Source of the DNA: Emcibacteraceae bacterium
Lineage (GTDB): Bacteria > Pseudomonadota > Alphaproteobacteria > Sphingomonadales > Emcibacteraceae
Length of the DNA stretch: 64,000 bases
Assembly: GCA_041396985.1 (NCBI GenBank)
Contig: JAWKXO010000002.1
Location: 62,001 to 126,000 of the forward strand
Direction: 5' to 3'
Part shown: positions 26,602 through 35,805 of the stretch, in pieces
Layout of the letters: each line of letters begins with the position of its first letter
How positions within the stretch are numbered: position 1 is the first letter of the stretch
Made by a program: the position numbers and the translations under genes
The notes under the pieces: model-generated
The model's database searches: none
Seen by the model: only the letters and a program-made list of their open reading frames with translations
What the model was told of the DNA's origin: nothing

Positions 26602-27166
26602 CCCGAAAATTGGCCTGCTCGGCGGTTCCTTTAATCCCGCTCATGAAGGGCATCTGGAAATCAGTCTGGCAGCGCTTGAGTTTCTGAAACTCGATTTCGT
26701 GTGGTGGCTGGTTTCCCCCGGAAATCCGCTAAAAGCGGAAAGTGAAATGGCCCCATTTGAAGTACGGTTTGCTTCTGCCCGGGATATTGTTACTGATGAA
26801 AGGATTATCGTCAGTGACATGGAAAAGAATTTCAATACCCGATATACTATTGATACTTTGGAAAAGATGAAAAAAATGTGGCCCGACCATCATTTTGTCT
26901 GGCTGATGGGAGCAGATAACCTTATACAATTTGATAAATGGAAAGATTGGCGGAAGATTGCCGATACAGTTCCATTTGCGATTTTTAATCGTCCAAGTTA
27001 TTCTAAAGAGAGTTTGATGAGTATTGCGGCAAAGGAACTGGCTAAGTTCCGCATCGAAAAAGATGAGGCGCACATATTACATAGATTAAAGCCACCGGCA
27101 TGGATTTATTATGAATTAAGTGATAATCCCATGTCATCAACAGAAATAAGACGTAATATTAAGTAA
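26582..27166 (+). CDS. nadD: nicotinate-nucleotide adenylyltransferase
   Basis: A 194-residue nucleotidyltransferase that adenylates nicotinate mononucleotide in NAD synthesis. The T/HxGH-type motif is GSFNPAHEGH (residues 15-24), and the C-terminal motif is MSSTEIRRNI, the ISSTxIR signature of the family. WWLVSPGNPLK and FVWLMGADNL are further family blocks. It starts inside the end of proA. The gene order proA-nadD-rsfS-rlmH is standard. Confidence 0.96.
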   Translation: MVRSGHNPKIGLLGGSFNPAHEGHLEISLAALEFLKLDFVWWLVSPGNPLKAESEMAPFEVRFASARDIVTDERIIVSDMEKNFNTRYTIDTLEKMKKMWPDHHFVWLMGADNLIQFDKWKDWRKIADTVPFAIFNRPSYSKESLMSIAAKELAKFRIEKDEAHILHRLKPPAWIYYELSDNPMSSTEIRRNIK

Positions 27167-27190
27167 TAACAAGAGGTTACATACTTTAAA

Positions 27191-27610
27191 GTGCAAGACA
27201 CATCCGAGTTAGAGGACTCTTCTGGTCCGACGGCGCCGCTCAACGCGGCAGAGCTTCAGCAATTGGTTATCAATTCACTGGAAGACGATAAAGCAGAAGA
27301 TATCATCAATATTGATCTTACCGGAAAAACAAGCATCGCCGATTCGATGATAATTGCATCAGGCCGTTCCACACGTCAGGTGGCCGCGATTGCCGATCAT
27401 TTATACCGAAAGCTCAAGCATGCTACTGCTGATGGCTGTAAACTGGAAGGCATGGAAAAGGCCGACTGGGTGCTGCTTGATGCTGGCAATGTTATTGTCC
27501 ATATATTCCGACCGGAAGTCAGAAGCTTCTATAATCTGGAAAAAATGTGGGCAGCAGATTTTACACCTGAAAAAATGTTGTCTGCTTCGACCGGTACAGA
27601 TACAGAATGA
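27191..27610 (+). CDS. rsfS: ribosomal silencing factor RsfS
   Basis: A 139-residue protein starting at GTG 27191. The core (about residues 18-122) matches RsfS, with LEDDKAEDIINIDLTGKTS, MIIASGRSTRQVAAIADHL, EGMEKADWVLLDAGNVIVHIF-type blocks and VRSFYNLEKMW at the end. RsfS binds L14 of the large subunit and blocks subunit joining when nutrients are scarce. The last four bases overlap the rlmH start. Confidence 0.96.
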   Translation: MQDTSELEDSSGPTAPLNAAELQQLVINSLEDDKAEDIINIDLTGKTSIADSMIIASGRSTRQVAAIADHLYRKLKHATADGCKLEGMEKADWVLLDAGNVIVHIFRPEVRSFYNLEKMWAADFTPEKMLSASTGTDTE

Positions 27611-28065
27611 ATATTGGCATAATTGCTGTAGGGCGACTTAAAAAAAGCCCTGAAAGTGATTTGGTCAACACCTATCTGAAACGCTGCCCCTGGAAAGTGG
27701 ATATCACCGAAGTTGAAGAAAGACGACCAATTACAGGGACGGAGCGGATGGTCAGGGAAGGCGATTTAATTCTAAAAGCTATCCCGGATAATGCCATGGT
27801 TATTGCTCTTGATGAACGTGGCAGGGAGATGCGCAGCACGGATTTTGCATTTAAAATCCGTGACTGGCAGGATCAGGGCATTTCAAACCTTGTTTTTTTA
27901 ATCGGTGGCGCTGAGGGCTATGATGACCGCGTTAAAAATCGCGCCGACATGTTGATATCATTTGGGATAATGACCTGGCCCCATCTGATGGTCAGGGCAA
28001 TGCTTTGTGAACAGCTTTATCGAGCCTCAACCATACTTGCCGGACATCCCTATCATAAAGACTAG
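27607..28065 (+). CDS. rlmH: 23S rRNA pseudouridine-1915 N3-methyltransferase RlmH
   Basis: A 152-residue SPOUT methyltransferase. The knotted SAM site is formed by FLIGGAEGYDDRV and ISFGIMTWPHLMVRAMLCEQ, and the C-terminus ends in HPYHKD, as typical of RlmH. It methylates pseudouridine 1915 in helix 69 of 23S rRNA. Its ATG overlaps the rsfS stop (ATGA). Confidence 0.97.
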   Translation: MNIGIIAVGRLKKSPESDLVNTYLKRCPWKVDITEVEERRPITGTERMVREGDLILKAIPDNAMVIALDERGREMRSTDFAFKIRDWQDQGISNLVFLIGGAEGYDDRVKNRADMLISFGIMTWPHLMVRAMLCEQLYRASTILAGHPYHKD

Positions 28066-28128
28066 AAATATTCATACTGCATTAACAAAACATCTTTATA
28101 TTTTTCTTTAAAATTAATTAGTTGTATA

Positions 28129-29694
28129 ATGGAAATCATGACAAAAACAGACATAAATCCGACCAAACCTGTAATGCTCTGTATCCTCGATGGATGGGGA
28201 TCGCGGGATCAAACAGAAAATAATGCGATTAAATTGGCAAATACCCCTAATTATGACGCCATGATTAGGGAGTGCCCTGTCTCGCATCTCCAAACATCCG
28301 GTCTTTCTGTCGGGCTACCTGACGGACAAATGGGAAATTCCGAAGTTGGTCACATGAATATCGGCGGCGGACGTGTTGTCATGCAGGATCTTCCAAAAAT
28401 TGATGAAACAATTGCAAAGGATGAATTAAAAAATATCCCCTGTCTGCAGAAGTCGATTGAAATATTAAAGAAAAATGGAGGAACATGCCATCTGCTAGGG
28501 CTGCTTTCGCCCGGCGGAGTCCACAGTCATCAGGATCATATGGTCGCTCTTGCCCGGGAATATAACCGTGGAGGCATTCCCGTCGCCATACACGCTTTTA
28601 CCGATGGTCGTGACGTCCCGCCAAAAAGTGCGCTCGAATTTATTAAAAAATTTGAAAACGATATTGCAGACTTAAAAAATGTTAGAATCGCGACCGTCAG
28701 CGGCAGATATTATGCCATGGACCGTGACAACCGATGGGACCGAGTGGTTAAAGCATATAATGCGATCAGTTCAGCCCAAGGTCAAAAGGCAATAAGCGCA
28801 GAAGATGCTGTTAATAAAGCCTATGAAGCAAACCTGACCGATGAATTTATCGAACCGACGATAATTGGCAATTACTCAGAGATGCGTGATGATGATGCCA
28901 TACTGATGGCCAACTTCCGTGCTGACCGCGCCAGAGAAATAATGGCTACATTTATTGATCCCACCTTCAGTGGCTTTGAAAAGTCATCAAAAATCAAATT
29001 AAGTGCAGCACTCGGTATGACAAAATATTCAGATGCACTAAGCCCTTATATGGAATGCCTGTTTCCATCAGAACCCTTAAAAGAAACATTGGGTGAAATC
29101 GTTTCGGACCATCATCTGAAGCAGCTTCGCATTGCTGAAACCGAGAAATTTGCCCATGTGACCTTCTTCTTTAATGGTGGCAATGAAGACCTTTATGACG
29201 GGGAAGACAGAATTTTGGTCCCTTCTCCTGATGTTGCCACATATGATCTTAAACCTGAGATGTCCGCCCCTGAGGTCACTGATAAGCTGGTTGAAGCCAT
29301 CCGATCAAAAAAATATGACCTGATAGTCGTGAATTATGCCAATCCCGATATGGTCGGCCACACTGGCGTGCTGAACGCCGCCATTAAAGCCGTTGAGACA
29401 ATTGATAACAGCTTGGGACGGCTAAGGGACGCGCTTGCCGAAGTCGGCGGTTCAATGCTTGTTACCGCAGACCACGGTAATATTGAACTGATGAAAGACC
29501 CGGATACCGGTGCACCGCATACTGCGCATACAACAAATCTGGTGCCCTTTATTCTGGTTGGTGCAAACCGTGTCTCCGGACATAAAGTTACATTGGAAAA
29601 TGGCGCTTTGTGTGACGTTGCCCCAACCATATTAACCCTGATGCATCTTGATCAGCCCAAATCCATGAGCGGGCGTAGTCTGATCAAGATTTAA
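28129..29694 (+). CDS. gpmI: 2,3-bisphosphoglycerate-independent phosphoglycerate mutase
   Basis: A 521-residue alkaline-phosphatase-superfamily enzyme interconverting 3- and 2-phosphoglycerate. It has DGWG (metal-binding Asp21), the catalytic serine Ser71 in QMGNSEVGH, GGVHSHQDH, RADRAREI, PDMVGHTG and TADHGN with metal ligands. ATG 28138 is a possible start three codons in. It lies 63 bases after rlmH. The gpmI-envC-ctpA order is common in alphaproteobacteria. Confidence 0.97.
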   Translation: MEIMTKTDINPTKPVMLCILDGWGSRDQTENNAIKLANTPNYDAMIRECPVSHLQTSGLSVGLPDGQMGNSEVGHMNIGGGRVVMQDLPKIDETIAKDELKNIPCLQKSIEILKKNGGTCHLLGLLSPGGVHSHQDHMVALAREYNRGGIPVAIHAFTDGRDVPPKSALEFIKKFENDIADLKNVRIATVSGRYYAMDRDNRWDRVVKAYNAISSAQGQKAISAEDAVNKAYEANLTDEFIEPTIIGNYSEMRDDDAILMANFRADRAREIMATFIDPTFSGFEKSSKIKLSAALGMTKYSDALSPYMECLFPSEPLKETLGEIVSDHHLKQLRIAETEKFAHVTFFFNGGNEDLYDGEDRILVPSPDVATYDLKPEMSAPEVTDKLVEAIRSKKYDLIVVNYANPDMVGHTGVLNAAIKAVETIDNSLGRLRDALAEVGGSMLVTADHGNIELMKDPDTGAPHTAHTTNLVPFILVGANRVSGHKVTLENGALCDVAPTILTLMHLDQPKSMSGRSLIKI

Positions 29695-29761
29695 ATGTGA
29701 GCAAAATATTATTCAAAACAAACGTTATAAAATAAATAGTCGTCAACAGGATAAAGCGCTA

Positions 29762-31003
29762 GTGCTTTTGCTCTGCGTTATGGTGACTTTTGTTACGTTT
29801 GCCCAACCAGCCTTTTCACAAATTCGCAGCGACAAAGAAGAAAATAGCGAACGTCTTGATCAGTTGCGAAAGCAGATTGAAGAAAGCTCAGAAAAAGCAA
29901 AAACTTATGAGGAAGAAGCGCTCGCTATTAGACGGGAAGTACAGAAAATACAAGAACAATTGATAAAATCCGCTGCTGAGATCCAGGCCACCGAGGATCA
30001 GATTTTTGCAAGAGAAGCTAACCTTAAAGAGCTTCGGATGAAAGAAATTGAACTGGAAAAAAACCTGCAACAGAAAAATTTTGAAATGGCTTCAACTTTA
30101 GGCGCCATGGAACGACTGAGCATACAGCGAACAAGTGTCGTGGCCTTTCGCCCTAACGAAGCCATCAATACTTTACGCACAACAGCTTTGCTGAAAGTGA
30201 TATTGCCAGATCTCAAAAGCAGAGCAAGCATTATTGAAGATGATTTATCTGATCTCAACAAAGTCAGGGATGACATAACGCAGGAAAATATTGAACTTAA
30301 AAATGATCTTACAAAACTGGTGATTTCAAATAACGAAATTGATGTGCTGCTGAAAAAAAGAGTGGAACGGCAAAAAAATCTTGAACTTTCAACAAAGCAG
30401 GAACGTGACAAATTAAAAACCTTTGCTGAAAATGCAAAAGATCTTCAAGATCTATTGAGCAAAATTGAGCGGGAAATAGCCCTTCGCGAAGAAGCGGCAA
30501 AGCGCGCAGAAGAAGCACTGAGAGACAAACCGGCCACATCAAGTAATGAACCTTCATTTGCCAGTATCCCAATGCCTGACGGCTCGGATTTTGCCAGCGC
30601 AAAAGGAAGTCTCCCGCTTCCTGTTCGTGGGTCAATTGATCAGATTTATGATCAAATGCTTTCCACGGGGCAACGGTCAAAAGGAATTGTTGTTGATACA
30701 TTGGCCGGCGCCACAGTCATTGCACCACATGAAGGGCGGATTGTTTATGCCGGAAAGTTCAGATCATACGGACAGCTCTTGATCATCTCCCATGGAGAAG
30801 GGTATCATACTTTGTTGGCCGGTATGGAAAATATTAATGGTATAGTAGGACAATGGGTATTAAAAGGGGAACCTATAGGTCAAATGTCCTCAGATACAGG
30901 TCAGTCAAATTCCCGGCAGAAACTTTATGTGGAATTAAGGCTGAAAGGAAAGCCAATTAACCCGTTACCATGGATCGTAGCCATGGACCGGGGTGGAAAG
31001 TGA
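29762..31003 (+). CDS. envC: EnvC-like murein hydrolase activator (coiled coil and degenerate LytM)
   Basis: A 413-residue protein starting at GTG 29762, with a signal peptide ending QPAFS near residue 20. Residues about 25-255 form a long coiled coil with heptads and many Glu/Lys/Gln. The C-terminal LytM/M23 domain starts near GSLPLPVRGSIDQ and includes VIAPHEGRIVYAGKFRSYGQ. The zinc-site HxH of active M23 enzymes is replaced by LYVELRLKGKP, so the domain is probably inactive, as in EnvC. EnvC-type proteins are recruited by FtsX and activate amidases at the septum; ftsEX is at 9242-10830. The annotation as activator rather than peptidase rests on the missing ligand. Confidence 0.9.
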   Translation: MLLLCVMVTFVTFAQPAFSQIRSDKEENSERLDQLRKQIEESSEKAKTYEEEALAIRREVQKIQEQLIKSAAEIQATEDQIFAREANLKELRMKEIELEKNLQQKNFEMASTLGAMERLSIQRTSVVAFRPNEAINTLRTTALLKVILPDLKSRASIIEDDLSDLNKVRDDITQENIELKNDLTKLVISNNEIDVLLKKRVERQKNLELSTKQERDKLKTFAENAKDLQDLLSKIEREIALREEAAKRAEEALRDKPATSSNEPSFASIPMPDGSDFASAKGSLPLPVRGSIDQIYDQMLSTGQRSKGIVVDTLAGATVIAPHEGRIVYAGKFRSYGQLLIISHGEGYHTLLAGMENINGIVGQWVLKGEPIGQMSSDTGQSNSRQKLYVELRLKGKPINPLPWIVAMDRGGK

Positions 31004-31020
31004 TAGAAAGGTATTTAGTG

Positions 31021-32373
31021 ATGAAACAAATATTTAAAATGACTGCATTTGCATTTGGCTTGGTATGTGTGTCATTTATAGCCCCTTCAAATGCCGCCAA
31101 AACAGATACTTATAACCAGTTGAATCTATTTGCCACTGTGTTTGAAAATATCCGCCGTGACTATGTCAAAGATGTGGATGACGAAGAGCTTATTGAGGCA
31201 GCGATCAATGGTATGCTAACCTCATTGGATCCCCATTCAACATATTTAAATTCCAAACGTTTTGAGAATATGAATGTCCAGATGGATGGTGAATTTGGGG
31301 GATTGGGTATTGAAGTTACCATGGACAAAGGCGTTATCCTTGTGGTGTCACCTATGGATGATACACCTGCGTCTCGTGCTGGCATCAAGGCTGGTGACTA
31401 TATTACCAAAATTAATGGTGAACAGATAAACGGTCTTACCTTAAATGAGGCTGTCGATAAAATGCGCGGCAAAGTCGGCACAGATATCGATGTTACTATT
31501 GTCAGAAAAGGTGAGAAGGATTTAATTGAGCTGACCCTCAAGCGGGCCATTATTGAGGTCCAGTCCGTTCGACACCATATTGAAGATGAAATCGGCTATA
31601 TCAGAATTTCATCCTTCACAAAGAAAACAACCAGTGGTCTGCGTGACGCCATAAAAGAAATCAAAGACGAGCTTGGTGATAATCTGCAAGGAATCGTTCT
31701 TGATCTGAGAAACAATCCCGGTGGTATTCTGGATCAGGCTGTAGATGTATCTGACACATTTCTCGAGCGCGGTGAAATTGTCTCAACAAGAACAAGAAAT
31801 GATGAAAAAATCATCCGCTATAATGCAAAATCCGGTGACAGCATTGATCATAAAGCTTTGGTAGTCCTGATCAATGGTGGCTCTGCATCCGCATCGGAAA
31901 TTGTCGCAGGCGCCCTTCAGGATCATGAAAGAGCCGTTATTGTTGGAACGCAGTCTTTCGGTAAAGGATCGGTTCAAACTGTTATGCCACTCCCAACCAA
32001 CGGTGCCATGAGCATGACGACCGCTTATTATTTTACACCTTCCGGAAACTCCATTCAGGGTGAGGGCATTACACCGGACGTTGTGGTTGAACAGCTTCGC
32101 CTCGATAAGCCGGATGAACTAGGTGATCAGCGGACAGAAGCCAGCCTTCGTGGAAGTCTGGCAAATCCCAATGCTGATAAAAATGACGATGCAGACGATG
32201 AACAGTCGGCAACGACTGAGAATGATGAAAATGCCGCAACTGACGAAGGATCAGGTGATGAAGCCAAGCAAGATAAGAAAGTGCCTCAGAAGCTGACCAC
32301 CGCTCAGGATGATTATCAGCTTAATTTTGCCTTAAATCTAATTCGTGGCATGTCAATTGCCCGGAATAATTAA
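31021..32373 (+). CDS. ctpA: carboxyl-terminal processing protease, S41 family
   Basis: A 450-residue periplasmic serine protease, started at ATG 31021 after AAAGGTATTTAGTG. The signal peptide ends SNA near residue 23. An N-terminal helical lid (FENIRRDYVKDVDDEELIEA) is followed by a PDZ domain with FGGLGIEV and GDYITKINGE. The catalytic core has GGSASASEIVAGAL with the serine near residue 290, and the lysine in FGKGSVQTV. The C-terminus has an acidic low-complexity tail of about 50 residues before a final conserved-looking helix. CtpA proteins trim periplasmic substrates, including endopeptidases that expand murein. It lies 17 bases after envC, matching the common envC-ctpA pair. Confidence 0.95.
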   Translation: MKQIFKMTAFAFGLVCVSFIAPSNAAKTDTYNQLNLFATVFENIRRDYVKDVDDEELIEAAINGMLTSLDPHSTYLNSKRFENMNVQMDGEFGGLGIEVTMDKGVILVVSPMDDTPASRAGIKAGDYITKINGEQINGLTLNEAVDKMRGKVGTDIDVTIVRKGEKDLIELTLKRAIIEVQSVRHHIEDEIGYIRISSFTKKTTSGLRDAIKEIKDELGDNLQGIVLDLRNNPGGILDQAVDVSDTFLERGEIVSTRTRNDEKIIRYNAKSGDSIDHKALVVLINGGSASASEIVAGALQDHERAVIVGTQSFGKGSVQTVMPLPTNGAMSMTTAYYFTPSGNSIQGEGITPDVVVEQLRLDKPDELGDQRTEASLRGSLANPNADKNDDADDEQSATTENDENAATDEGSGDEAKQDKKVPQKLTTAQDDYQLNFALNLIRGMSIARNN

Positions 32374-32425
32374 AGGTATTTTGCCGGTGAAATAAACTAA
32401 ACAGCATTCGTTTAGAGAAAATAAT

Positions 32426-33625
32426 ATGGCCAGTGAACCAGAACTAAAAACAGCGACGAGACAGAAGGTCCTTAACCCGCTCTATCTTGCGTGGGGTCTG
32501 GTTTTGCTGGTTATGGCCCTTATTATTCTTTGGGTTTATTTTTCTGATGAGCCAGCGGCAGACATTAATGAAATGCCCGCGACGATATCTGAACATGCTG
32601 AAGAAGAAAATACACATATCGCCGTCGCAACCGAAATGCCGGAACAAACATCTGATGCTGCAGAAGCTGACACTTCGCCTGAGGAAACGGTAAATAGTCA
32701 GGAACCCGCAGAACCTGTCAGACAGGACTTAGTCAATAACACGCCACAAGCCTCCTCATTAAAAGTTCCTGAACAACAGATCAGCGTGCAGCATCAGACA
32801 TTGATCGATACCCAGGAGCCGTTAAAAAAGGCGCCAAATGTAAATCTTCTTGTTAAAGGTGATAATGGGCTCCTGCCTGTCCTGGGACCGGACGGACTGG
32901 TTGCCTGGAAAGAATATGCCAGACCCTATACCGGCCCGGAAGATGCCCCTAGAATTGCCATTCTGATTACGGATATTGGCTTGAATTCAAAAAGCAGTAA
33001 TGCCGCTATAGATGATTTACCCGGTCAGATTGATATGGCCTTTTCACCTTATGGTCGGAACCTGCAGGACTGGATGGATAAAGCGCGGGCCAAGGGTCAT
33101 GAAGGCATTCTGATGCTGCCAACGGAGCCTCTCAATTATCCTGATAATGACCCCGGCCCGCACTCACTGTTAACAAATTTAAGCGAAACGGATAATCTGA
33201 AACGGCTGGACTGGCTTTTATCTCAGGTGGCTGGTTACGTAGGCGTTGTTAATCATATGGGATCCAAATTCACGGCGTCCGAAGAAGGGATGATGCCAAT
33301 CCTGAATGACTTGAATAGCCGGGGCCTGATGTTTATTGACAGCCGTTCAACAAGGTTCAGTATGGCCGCACGGCTCGCTCGTCAAATCAATATGCCACGG
33401 GCTATGAATGACCGTTTTATTGATAATGTTATTTCACCGGATGAAATTAAACGTCAGTTGGCTGAGCTTGAAAAAACGGCCCGAACTTTTGGAACCGCAT
33501 TGGGACTGGCCCGTGCAACCCCACTGACAATCAGAGAAATAGCCGCATGGGCAGAAACGCTGGATCAAAATGGCATCCAGCTGGTGCCAATTACGGCAAT
33601 TGCAAACCGACAACCGATCAAATAA
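32426..33625 (+). CDS. divergent polysaccharide deacetylase family protein (YibQ-like)
   Basis: A 399-residue protein with one N-terminal membrane helix (about residues 19-40) and an acidic, Pro/Glu/Thr-rich linker to about residue 140. The C-terminal domain has RIAILITDIGLNSKSS, IDMAFSPYG, GHEGILMLPTEPLNYP, VVNHMGSKFTASEEGM and FIDSRSTRFSMA. These match the DUF610/YibQ group related to NodB deacetylases, with the first metal aspartate in TDIG. Its position after ctpA is typical. No substrate is established; a role in envelope polysaccharide or peptidoglycan processing is presumed from the envC-ctpA context. Confidence 0.88.
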   Translation: MASEPELKTATRQKVLNPLYLAWGLVLLVMALIILWVYFSDEPAADINEMPATISEHAEEENTHIAVATEMPEQTSDAAEADTSPEETVNSQEPAEPVRQDLVNNTPQASSLKVPEQQISVQHQTLIDTQEPLKKAPNVNLLVKGDNGLLPVLGPDGLVAWKEYARPYTGPEDAPRIAILITDIGLNSKSSNAAIDDLPGQIDMAFSPYGRNLQDWMDKARAKGHEGILMLPTEPLNYPDNDPGPHSLLTNLSETDNLKRLDWLLSQVAGYVGVVNHMGSKFTASEEGMMPILNDLNSRGLMFIDSRSTRFSMAARLARQINMPRAMNDRFIDNVISPDEIKRQLAELEKTARTFGTALGLARATPLTIREIAAWAETLDQNGIQLVPITAIANRQPIK

Positions 33626-33635
33626 ACTGGTGATT

Positions 33636-34103
33636 ATGGACAAAAAGCTACCTTACCGTCGATGCGCAGGCATCATGCTTCTTAATAGTGAAGGAAAAGT
33701 GTTTGTTGCCAAACGCATAGACACAGATGTCGAAGCATGGCAGATGCCCCAGGGTGGAATTGATGATGGTGAAGACCCGTTGGAAGCAGCAATACGCGAA
33801 CTGGAAGAAGAAACCGGCATTAAAAATGCGGAAATTATTGCTGAATATGGAAGCTGGCTAACCTATGATTTGCCGGATGAGCTTTACGGTAAAGTCTGGA
33901 AGGGACGTTATGGCGGACAAACCATGAAATGGTATGTAATGCGTTATCTTGGCAGTGATGATGATATTAATATTGAAACAGAAAAACCTGAATTTTCAAC
34001 CTGGAAATGGGCAGAAATAAATAGTCTGGAAGATATGATCGTCCCTTTTAAAAAAGAAATATACAGAATACTTTCTGAAGAATTCTCTTATCTTACGGAA
34101 TAA
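33636..34103 (+). CDS. rppH: RNA pyrophosphohydrolase (Nudix)
   Basis: A 155-residue Nudix hydrolase started at ATG 33636 (MDKKLPYRRCAG), the family's conserved start. The Nudix box runs from Gly40 to Ile62, with GGIDDGEDPLEAAIRELEEE and the expected glutamates. WQMPQGG before it and the C-terminal FSTWKWAEIN block are RppH features. It removes pyrophosphate from the 5' end of triphosphorylated mRNAs and triggers decay. It is ten bases after the deacetylase gene and three bases before the next gene. Confidence 0.96.
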   Translation: MDKKLPYRRCAGIMLLNSEGKVFVAKRIDTDVEAWQMPQGGIDDGEDPLEAAIRELEEETGIKNAEIIAEYGSWLTYDLPDELYGKVWKGRYGGQTMKWYVMRYLGSDDDINIETEKPEFSTWKWAEINSLEDMIVPFKKEIYRILSEEFSYLTE

Positions 34104-34106
34104 GTT

Positions 34107-34916
34107 ATGCAGGATGATAAAAACAAATTACTTCCGGTGATGGATATATTGAAAAATGCCTATCTCACCATTTATACAAATATTAAGTCACTCATAATAT
34201 TTTCATATCTGTTGGCAGTTCCTATTTATCTGATTTCACAGTTTCTGACTATGCCAACGGCAGAAACAGCAACGGTCAGCTATTTCACCATAGCTGCTTA
34301 TGTTCTTATCAGCCTGCTAATACTCGCTATTACCAATATATATTTTTATAGATTATTTACACTGGGCAATGAAAATGTGCTTAAAATAACCCCGGACAAG
34401 CTCTTTTCCCTTTCAACCAGTACGGTTGCATATTTGCTTGCTCTTTTTGGTATTCTTTTTATTGCTTTGGTTACAATCTCACTCATTATCGGCGTTATTG
34501 TTTCTGTGGTTAATGAGCTTCTCGGCCCAGGAAGATCAGCACTTACCGGTGCCGCAGCAAATTTAATAATACTGATTGTGATGTTACTGATTAATATGCG
34601 TCTACAACCAACATTTATCAGTATTGCAATAAATGAGCAAACATTGCCGATGAAATCCGCCTATTATTATACCCGCGACAATAACAGAGAATTGATCCTG
34701 ATAGGCCTTTTCAGTTTTATTCCAGCTTTATTTCCGTCAACTGTGGCACTGATATTTGTCAATAATCTAAGCCTTTCACAGAATGCTGTTGTTATTACTG
34801 ATTTTCTGTTATTTCCGTTATTGCTTTTGCCTAACATAGTTCTGCTCAGCGCCGGGGTACAAATATATAATTATCTCGTACCAAAGAACAAACCCCACAT
34901 GGATATTCAGGTTTAA
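34107..34916 (+). CDS. six-helix integral membrane protein, unknown function (paralog of next gene)
   Basis: A 269-residue protein with about six predicted membrane helices (near residues 25-45, 58-85, 108-140, 155-172, 193-215, 225-250). It has DILKNAYLTIYTNI at the start and YRLFTLGNENVL after helix 2, both echoed in the next protein. No catalytic motif is visible. It resembles in outline the glycerophosphoryl-diester-phosphodiesterase membrane-domain type proteins, but I do not recognise it. It is three bases after rppH and one base before the next gene, so the four genes rppH to the PHP phosphoesterase are probably co-transcribed. Confidence 0.75.
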   Translation: MQDDKNKLLPVMDILKNAYLTIYTNIKSLIIFSYLLAVPIYLISQFLTMPTAETATVSYFTIAAYVLISLLILAITNIYFYRLFTLGNENVLKITPDKLFSLSTSTVAYLLALFGILFIALVTISLIIGVIVSVVNELLGPGRSALTGAAANLIILIVMLLINMRLQPTFISIAINEQTLPMKSAYYYTRDNNRELILIGLFSFIPALFPSTVALIFVNNLSLSQNAVVITDFLLFPLLLLPNIVLLSAGVQIYNYLVPKNKPHMDIQV

Positions 34917-34917
34917 A

Positions 34918-35805
34918 ATGAAGGATGAAAAAGCCATACTTTGTTTAGCCACATCTCTTAAAGATGCTTATTCCAATCTGTGGCGGTATATAAGAAACCA
35001 TATTTTAATTTCTTTCATGGCTTTTCTTCCCTTTACTTTCTTTGGCCTTCTTGGTTCTTTTGATCCATTCTTTTTGCCCAGATCCTCTGACGAATTGGTG
35101 CCCAAGGGTTATAATCTTTCATTCATGCTTTATATCGTAACGACTTATTTATGGTCTATTCCGTGTATTATTCTTTGGTACCGGCTATATTTGCTGGGAC
35201 CGGAACATTTACTTCGTCGTAAAATTTGGCCAATTTTGACAAGAAGTTATGTCCTTTTGTCAAAAGTATTATTTCTGATCGGAGTTTTTGCAATTCTTGT
35301 TATTTTGCTCATCGCCGCTCTTGCCATGCTGATCAGTTATCTGAATTTGGACAGCAGTGTTTCTGATTTTCTGGAATTAACAGATACAGAATTTACCCGT
35401 TTTATTATGATTACTTTTGTTGTCGGGCTTATAACATATGTCTTTTTTCTGCGCTTCAGCTTGGCAATCAGTGCCAGAACGATTGGCAAAAAAATTGGTT
35501 TTATGACTTCATGGCGTTTAACCGAAAGAAGTACTTTCAGAATGTTTTTAAGTTTTATGGCGATTTTTGTCCCGACGGTTTTTCTTAGCTTGCTGGCAGT
35601 GTATCTTTATCAGTGGCTTCTGGGCATTGATCTCTTCTATTCAGGTAAAATGCTTTCCACCATGTCTTACATTCACATTTTCATTCTGGCCCCCATCATT
35701 ACCTTACCGCTTTCAGCAACATGTTCACAATGTGCATCATTTTATCGTCATTGTGGTGGCGAATGTTATAAAACCAGTTCAGTTGAAGGGATCTCTGATG
35801 AATAA
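34918..35805 (+). CDS. six-helix integral membrane protein, unknown function (paralog of previous gene)
   Basis: A 295-residue protein with about six membrane helices. It begins LATSLKDAYSNLWRYIRNHI, the counterpart of the previous protein's opening, and has YRLYLLGPEHLLRRKIWP after helix 2, matching YRLFTLGNENVL there. It ends with a Cys-rich tail (TCSQCASFYRHCGGEC) not found in its sister. Its last eight bases overlap the start of the PHP-domain gene. The tandem duplication and strict spacing suggest the two proteins work together, perhaps as a heterodimer. Function unknown. Confidence 0.75.
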   Translation: MKDEKAILCLATSLKDAYSNLWRYIRNHILISFMAFLPFTFFGLLGSFDPFFLPRSSDELVPKGYNLSFMLYIVTTYLWSIPCIILWYRLYLLGPEHLLRRKIWPILTRSYVLLSKVLFLIGVFAILVILLIAALAMLISYLNLDSSVSDFLELTDTEFTRFIMITFVVGLITYVFFLRFSLAISARTIGKKIGFMTSWRLTERSTFRMFLSFMAIFVPTVFLSLLAVYLYQWLLGIDLFYSGKMLSTMSYIHIFILAPIITLPLSATCSQCASFYRHCGGECYKTSSVEGISDE

